NCBI GenBank assembly: GCA_964431105.1
Contig: CAYSIR010000298.1
Coordinates: 1-5,346, forward strand
Source of the DNA: RECH01 sp964431105
GTDB taxonomy: Bacteria; Cyanobacteriota; Cyanobacteriia; RECH01
DNA length: 5,346 nucleotides
Reading direction: 5' to 3'
Shown: piece after piece, positions 1 to 3,025 of the stretch
Layout of the letters: each line of letters opens with the position of its first letter
Position numbering within the stretch: the stretch's first letter is position 1
Program-made: the position numbers and the translations under genes
Notes under the pieces: generated by a model
The model's database searches: none
What the model was told of the DNA's origin: nothing
Seen by the model: the letters and a program-made list of their open reading frames with translations, nothing else

Positions 1-29
1 CACACTACCCAAAATTCTTACCAATAGAG
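1..29 (-). repeat. Inverted second copy of the spacer repeat, cut by the window edge
   Basis: Read on the minus strand from 29 to 10, this stretch matches plus-strand 1582-1601 at 18 of 20 bases; both begin CTCTATTGGTA. Read on the plus strand, positions 1-21 match 1635-1655 at 19 of 21 bases (CACACTACCCAAA core). Both matches arise because the element is itself quasi-palindromic. The copy lies inside the open frame of the partial gene and probably continues to the left. Confidence 0.6.
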
Positions 30-171
30 AACTACCCGGTAATATTGTAGTCTGGCTGTCCTCAAACGGGTCGAGCTGAGGGCGATTTTGCAGCCAGGCA
101 AAGAACGCCCCAGAACCAACCAGAATGAGCGTTGTCATCACAACAATTTGCAGCATAATGCTATAGCGCAT
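1..171 (-). CDS. Partial small membrane-anchored protein, function unknown
   Basis: The reading frame starts at an ATG (171-169), four bases after the stop of the ferric-reductase-like gene, and runs open for 57 codons to the window edge. The product begins MRYSIMLQIVVMTTLILVGS. Residues about 5-25 form one hydrophobic segment, followed by a polar stretch with acidic residues (QNRPQLDPFEDSQ), so a signal anchor with the rest outside the cytoplasm is likely. The tight spacing suggests co-transcription and translational coupling with the reductase, and perhaps partnership with it. There is no well-spaced Shine-Dalgarno: AGGA lies only two bases from the ATG. The last ten codons seen (positions 1-29) match a dispersed repeat also present at 1582-1617, so the true end may be repeat-derived. 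I do not recognise the family. The C-terminus lies outside the window. Confidence 0.5.
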   Translation of the reverse strand, partial: MRYSIMLQIVVMTTLILVGSGAFFAWLQNRPQLDPFEDSQTTILPGSSLLVRILGSV

Positions 172-175
172 GATC

Positions 176-1513
176 CTAAGCCAAATTAAAGTGTTCCATG
201 TGGACGTGAGTGACCGGCACCTCTAGGGCAAACAGGGCAGCTTCAACCTGATCCATCATCACCGGGGCGGCACAGATAAAATACTGGCGGCTACCCCGGT
301 GCACAGGAATGTAGCGGGACAGGAGCGGCTGATCGATGTAGCCAGTTTCTCCAGTCCAGCCCTCATGAGGATGGCGCGGCACATAGATGATGGTTAAGTC
401 CAGTTTATCCTTGAGGGTTTCTAGCTCCTCTCGGTAGGTAAAGTCCTCCCAGGATGAGGCTGAGTAGATCAGCAAAAACGGACGATCATCCCGACGCTCC
501 ACTGCCGTTAGCAACATGCTGTACATGGGCGTAATGCCGATGCCGCCTGCAATCAGCACAAACCCGGCACTGTCCCAATAGCGCTCGGTGGTGAACACGC
601 CGTAGGGGCCATCTAGATAGACGTTAGTGCCCGGTTTAATATCTTTGATGCTGCGGGTAAAATCCCCAAGGGCTTTAATGCCAAACTCGATTCGCTCCGG
701 GTGGTCGCCGCTTGAAGACATTGAAAATGGATGCTCCCGCATCCCGATAGGGTGAATGCCGACGGTCAGCCAGGCAAACTGCCCTGGTTGGAATGTAAAC
801 CCCTCGTGGCCGTGGGGGCGCAGGGCCAGAGTCCAAACATTGCCGCGTTGGGGTTTGACTGCCTCGACACGGTAAGGACGCTTAGTCATCAGCATGGGCT
901 TAACCAGCCGCACATATAGAATCAGCCACAGGGCCACCAGCACCATTGCTGACCACAGCACCCCTTTCCAAAATAAGCTCATATAGTTGCTGACTCCCAG
1001 GGCATGACCGAAGCCGAACCCCACTGCCACTACGGCCAAAAAACTGTGGGCGGCCCGCCAGGGTTCATAGGGAATGTTCAGCGGCTTTCGCCAGATTGTC
1101 GTCACCACCATCATTAGGAAGGCTGCGGTTGCAATGACGGCCATCCGCGCCCGCCAAGGGGCCTCGAAAAAGTTCAGCAGTCCTAGGGTTTCGGGGTCAA
1201 CTACGAATAACATCACCGGATGTATCAGCACCATCAAAAACGCCGCCAAGGAGGTATAGCGGTGAAATTGGATTAAAATATCAATGCCGTAGGATGCTTC
1301 AATTCTGTTAATACGGGCGGTGAGGGCAAACTGTAGCAGCATCATGGCTAGGCCAATGAAGCCTAGGGCGACGGAGAATTCTAGCCAAAACCCTCGGCCG
1401 AGAGGGGATGGATGCAGCAGAATGACTGCTAGAGGTAAGATAGAAACTACAATGTAGGCTACAATCCACAGGGTCGCGATAGCGATGGGATTGTGCATTA
1501 ACAGACGTTGCAT
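176..1513 (-). CDS. Ferric-reductase-like transmembrane flavohaem oxidoreductase
   Basis: This is a predicted membrane electron-transfer protein of 445 residues, probably moving electrons from cytoplasmic NAD(P)H through FAD to haem in the membrane. The N-terminal half has about six hydrophobic segments (roughly residues 9-33, 42-64, 84-105, 123-140, 153-173 and 183-203). Two helices each carry a histidine pair 14 residues apart (H84/H98 and H156/H170), the usual bis-haem ligand pattern of ferric reductases and NADPH oxidases. The C-terminal half is ferredoxin-reductase-like: FQPGQFAWL (241-249) and EHPFSMSSS (260-268) for flavin, GPYGVF (302-307), then AGGIGITP (322-329) and ICAAP (413-417) for the nicotinamide nucleotide. 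I chose the ATG at 1513 because AAGAGG (1525-1520) sits six bases before it. An in-frame TTG at 1543 would add ten residues and has no better support. The natural acceptor (ferric iron, copper, oxygen or another) cannot be told from sequence. The next gene starts four bases downstream. Confidence 0.88.
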   Translation of the reverse strand: MQRLLMHNPIAIATLWIVAYIVVSILPLAVILLHPSPLGRGFWLEFSVALGFIGLAMMLLQFALTARINRIEASYGIDILIQFHRYTSLAAFLMVLIHPVMLFVVDPETLGLLNFFEAPWRARMAVIATAAFLMMVVTTIWRKPLNIPYEPWRAAHSFLAVVAVGFGFGHALGVSNYMSLFWKGVLWSAMVLVALWLILYVRLVKPMLMTKRPYRVEAVKPQRGNVWTLALRPHGHEGFTFQPGQFAWLTVGIHPIGMREHPFSMSSSGDHPERIEFGIKALGDFTRSIKDIKPGTNVYLDGPYGVFTTERYWDSAGFVLIAGGIGITPMYSMLLTAVERRDDRPFLLIYSASSWEDFTYREELETLKDKLDLTIIYVPRHPHEGWTGETGYIDQPLLSRYIPVHRGSRQYFICAAPVMMDQVEAALFALEVPVTHVHMEHFNLA

Positions 1514-1525
1514 GGATGACCTCTT
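1511..1525 (-). promoter_or_regulatory. Ribosome binding site deciding the reductase start
   Basis: On the minus strand AAGAGG (1525-1520) is followed by six bases and then ATG (1513-1511). This spacing is good for a Shine-Dalgarno site and favours the ATG over the in-frame TTG at 1543. Confidence 0.6.
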
Positions 1526-1555
1526 ATGGGACAATGCGAACAACCCGACCCTGAA

Positions 1556-1564
1556 CCTATAGCA
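1556..1564 (-). promoter_or_regulatory. Possible extended -10 element for the reductase gene
   Basis: On the minus strand the sequence reads TGCTATAGG, which resembles an extended -10 (TG-N-TATAAT), about 42 bases before the ATG at 1513. No convincing -35 hexamer lies upstream. The same bases form the edge of the repeat-rich segment (ATAGCA on the plus strand), so the match may be part of that repeat rather than a promoter. Confidence 0.18.
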
Positions 1565-1585
1565 ACCTTATTTGGGCAGTCCTCT

Positions 1586-1617
1586 ATTGGTAGGGATTTT
1601 GATTGGTAGGGATTTTG
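1586..1617 (+). repeat. Exact 16-bp tandem duplication
   Basis: The unit ATTGGTAGGGATTTTG occurs twice head to tail without a mismatch (1586-1601 and 1602-1617). A diverged single unit is found inverted at the left edge of the window. The second unit also supplies the left arm of the nested hairpin that follows. Confidence 0.9.
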
Positions 1618-1655
1618 GATGATTGGGCAACGCCCACACTACCCAAAGTCCTTAC
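1606..1655 (+). repeat. Nested palindromic repeat (REP-like hairpin)
   Basis: The arms 1606-1618 (GTAGGGATTTTGG) and 1643-1655 (CCAAAGTCCTTAC) form a 13-bp stem with two G-U wobbles (1609/1652 and 1613/1648) in plus-strand RNA. Inside it TGGGC-AAC-GCCCA (1624-1636) makes a second, perfect 5-bp hairpin. Repeats built around GGGCAACGCCCAC are common in intergenic DNA of filamentous cyanobacteria as far as I recall; family membership was not searched. Confidence 0.65.
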
Positions 1656-1680
1656 ATAAATACCACTACCCCTATTTGAA

Positions 1681-1715
1681 TTGTGAGGAGAAGTCCGTAG
1701 GATTTCTTCTCACAA
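1681..1715 (+). repeat. Long hairpin with a 16-bp stem and GTA loop
   Basis: The arms 1681-1696 and 1700-1715 pair along all 16 positions in plus-strand RNA, with two G-U wobbles (1688/1708 and 1693/1703) and a 3-base loop. On the minus strand the same two positions become C-A mismatches. No clear U-tract follows on either side, so an intrinsic terminator is not supported. A palindromic repeat or part of a structured RNA is more likely. Confidence 0.65.
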
Positions 1716-1729
1716 CACCTATTTTCATT

Positions 1730-1759
1730 TACAACTCATTTAGGTACAACTCATTTAGG
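1730..1759 (+). repeat. Exact 15-bp tandem duplication
   Basis: The unit TACAACTCATTTAGG is present twice head to tail without a mismatch (1730-1744 and 1745-1759) and runs on into ACTGCTATGG. The string CAACTCATTTAGGACTGCTAT resembles, from memory, a dispersed repeat seen in several filamentous cyanobacteria. Confidence 0.9.
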
Positions 1760-1871
1760 ACTGCTATGGAGTTCGTGGTGCGGGCTTCGACTCGGCAAAG
1801 AACGACTTTTAGGGAAATGAGCTTGTTCCTTTATTGAGTTTACATTGGGAGCAACCAATATGGCGTTACTT

Positions 1872-1906
1872 GAATCAAATCTAGCACCCAATCCTAGGTT
1901 TGATTC
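1872..1906 (+). repeat. 13-bp inverted repeat with 9-base loop
   Basis: The arms GAATCAAATCTAG (1872-1884) and CTAGGTTTGATTC (1894-1906) pair at 12 positions plus one U-G wobble (1880/1898) in plus-strand RNA. On the minus strand the hairpin starts 20 bases after the stop of the possible small frame following pflA. It could act as a 3'-end stabiliser of a pfl transcript, but there is no U-tract, so a rho-independent terminator is not claimed. A protein-binding palindrome is the alternative. Confidence 0.5.
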
Positions 1907-1926
1907 GCCTTGAGCGCTAGACCCGC

Positions 1927-2034
1927 TCACTTTCTCATCCGCTTTGTTTTGGCAGCCTGATCCCTCTGTTGTGTTTGATTTTCCTGTCGTTGGCGATCGC
2001 CCGCTGCACAAAACGTCATCGTCCATGCAAACAC
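1927..2034 (-). CDS. Possible 35-codon small protein directly after pflA
   Basis: In the same frame as pflA, right after its TAA, the sequence stays open for 44 codons before TGA (1929-1927). The decoded string has a short hydrophobic block (AFTFFLTVFAWTMTFCAAG) followed by a very polar basic tail (DRQRQENQTQQRDQAAKTKRMRK), like a tiny single-span membrane protein. The only plausible starts are GTG at 2034 or ATG at 2019, neither with a Shine-Dalgarno, and both starts cut into the hydrophobic block. An open frame this short is expected by chance, so this is only a candidate. It could also be a decayed remnant that lost its start. Confidence 0.15.
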   Translation of the reverse strand: MFAWTMTFCAAGDRQRQENQTQQRDQAAKTKRMRK

Positions 2035-2061
2035 CGTTAAGAAAAACGTGAAAGCATCCTG

Positions 2062-2811
2062 TTAAACAACTGTTAATCCATAATCTTGAAATATCTGAGT
2101 AATATGCTCAACCTGTACTGGTGTTGGCGGTTGAGTCTCACCTAAAACGTAGGGTAATCCCATCTGCTGCCATTTATATTCTCCCATTTTGTGAAATGGC
2201 AGAATCTCTACTCGCTCAACATTTCCTAGCCCGCTAACAAATTTAGCTAAGCTCACTACATTATCTTCTATATCTGTTAACCCTGGCACTAGCACAAATC
2301 GAACCCAGGTCGGCTTAGCAATATGAGCTAAATAACGAGCAAAGGTGAGTGTTGGCTCGATTGATACACTCGTTACTTTGCGAAATAAGTCTGGATGGTA
2401 AGATTTAATGTCTAATAAAACCAAATCTGTATTTTTCAAAACTGGTTCAGCGACTGCTAAGGTAACATAGCCAGAGGTGTCTAAGGTTGTGTGTAGGCCT
2501 ATTTGATGGCAACGGTCAAAAATTTCAGCCACAAATCCTGGTTGCATCAGCGGTTCCCCGCCGCTAATGGTAACGCCACCGCTGCGGATATAATTTTTAG
2601 CTCGCTCAATCTGGGCCATAATCTCATCCACTGTGGTTACGGTTCCGTCGTGGATTGCCTGACAGTCAGGATTATGGCAGTAAAGGCAGCGTAAGGGACA
2701 GCCTTGGGTAAATACGACAAAGCGAATGCCAGGGCCATCAACGGTGCCGCAGGTGTCAACGGAGTGGATACGACCCGACTGAATCGGGGTAGGTAGGGTG
2801 CGATCGCGCAT
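2062..2811 (-). CDS. pflA: Pyruvate formate-lyase-activating enzyme (radical SAM)
   Basis: A cytoplasmic 249-residue radical-SAM enzyme that abstracts hydrogen from the C-terminal glycine of PflB, creating the glycyl radical needed for pyruvate cleavage. The cluster motif CxxxCxxC is intact (C38, C42 and C45 in GCPLRCLYCHNPD) and binds the 4Fe-4S cluster. Other family marks are CGTVDGPGIRFVVF (21-34), SGGEP for SAM binding (83-87), DTSGY (111-115) and LLDIK (132-136). The length fits E. coli PflA (246 residues as I recall), with a slightly longer N-terminus before GRIHSVDTCGTVDGPG. The start is the ATG at 2811. It has no Shine-Dalgarno, but a TATAAT lies just upstream, so the mRNA may be leaderless. 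The gene is AT-richer than pflB: three sampled 60-base lines had 30-42% G+C, against 50-62% in pflB lines. pflB, its substrate gene, lies 214 bp upstream on the same strand. Confidence 0.96.
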   Translation of the reverse strand: MRDRTLPTPIQSGRIHSVDTCGTVDGPGIRFVVFTQGCPLRCLYCHNPDCQAIHDGTVTTVDEIMAQIERAKNYIRSGGVTISGGEPLMQPGFVAEIFDRCHQIGLHTTLDTSGYVTLAVAEPVLKNTDLVLLDIKSYHPDLFRKVTSVSIEPTLTFARYLAHIAKPTWVRFVLVPGLTDIEDNVVSLAKFVSGLGNVERVEILPFHKMGEYKWQQMGLPYVLGETQPPTPVQVEHITQIFQDYGLTVV

Positions 2812-2816
2812 GGGTA

Positions 2817-2822
2817 ATTATA
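2817..2822 (-). promoter_or_regulatory. Consensus -10 hexamer (TATAAT) just before pflA
   Basis: The minus strand reads TATAAT at 2822-2817, then five bases, then the pflA ATG at 2811. A transcript started at the usual distance would begin at or next to the ATG and have essentially no leader, which fits the missing Shine-Dalgarno. No good -35 (the hexamer at 17-bp spacing reads TCTGCC) is visible, so an activator or an alternative sigma factor would be needed if the promoter is real. Confidence 0.35.
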
Positions 2823-2881
2823 GAAATCCGAGTTTTTGGGGCAGATCGCTAATCTGGAATTACCCAGACGCTTTGCCCACC

Positions 2882-2979
2882 TGTCAATCGGCGTTGTTGA
2901 TTTGGGGAATGAACTGAAGCGTTACATGAATGGCAACGTTGTTCTAATTCATCCTGCTATTCAGCAACGCCTGTCAATC
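2882..2979. mobile_element. 82-bp miniature inverted-repeat element with 8-bp target duplication
   Basis: The element spans 2890-2971. Its ends are GGCGTTGTTGA (2890-2900) and TCAGCAACGCC (2961-2971), inverted repeats matching at 10 of 11 bases. Similarity continues inward, giving 21 of 31 matched positions. Immediately outside both ends lies TGTCAATC (2882-2889 and 2972-2979), an exact 8-bp direct repeat that looks like a target-site duplication. The element is too short to encode a transposase, so it would be a non-autonomous MITE or a heavily deleted insertion sequence. The termini recall the GGC-TTGTTGA type ends of some IS5/IS903-like and IS6-like elements from memory; the parent family is not established. 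It sits in the pflB-pflA spacer. Confidence 0.6.
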
Positions 2980-3025
2980 AATGGATACGACCCGCTTAAG
3001 CTCAAGTCAAAAGAGGTTAGAAAAA

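Larger units (their letters stand above)
1514..2061. other. Repeat-rich non-coding spacer between pflA and the reductase gene
   Basis: About 550 bases without a convincing gene. From left to right it holds a 16-bp exact tandem duplication, a nested hairpin, a 16-bp hairpin, a 15-bp exact tandem duplication, a 13-bp hairpin, one HIP1 octamer and a possible 35-codon frame next to pflA. Open frames crossing the repeats (plus 1619-1837, minus 2026-1751) have no Shine-Dalgarno, and their peptide repeats simply mirror the DNA repeats. A spacer this long and structured argues against simple read-through from pflA into the reductase gene, although no classic hairpin-plus-U-tract terminator is visible. 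Confidence 0.75.

Noticed and set aside
1514..1543. TTG start for the reductase, adding ten residues
   Set aside because: The ATG at 1513 has AAGAGG at a six-base spacing and begins just before the first membrane segment; the TTG has no comparable site.
1619..1837. Plus-strand open frame of 72 codons with a YNSFR YNSFR peptide repeat
   Set aside because: The peptide repeat is only the 15-bp DNA duplication in translation, and the frame runs through two hairpins. No ribosome site and no recognisable family.
1844..1859. Small ATTGG-GAGCAA-CCAAT hairpin
   Set aside because: A 5-bp stem with a 6-base loop is common by chance and has no supporting context.
1751..2026. Minus-strand open frame of 91 codons downstream of pflA
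   Set aside because: The product is low-complexity and serine-rich, there is no ribosome binding site, and it crosses the 13-bp inverted repeat and one unit of the tandem duplication. Most likely chance.
2880..3025. FNR/CRP-type operator (TTGAT-N4-ATCAA) for anaerobic control of pflA
   Set aside because: TTGAT occurs but no matching ATCAA half-site lies at the right spacing, and the TTGAT-like strings belong to the target duplications of the miniature element.
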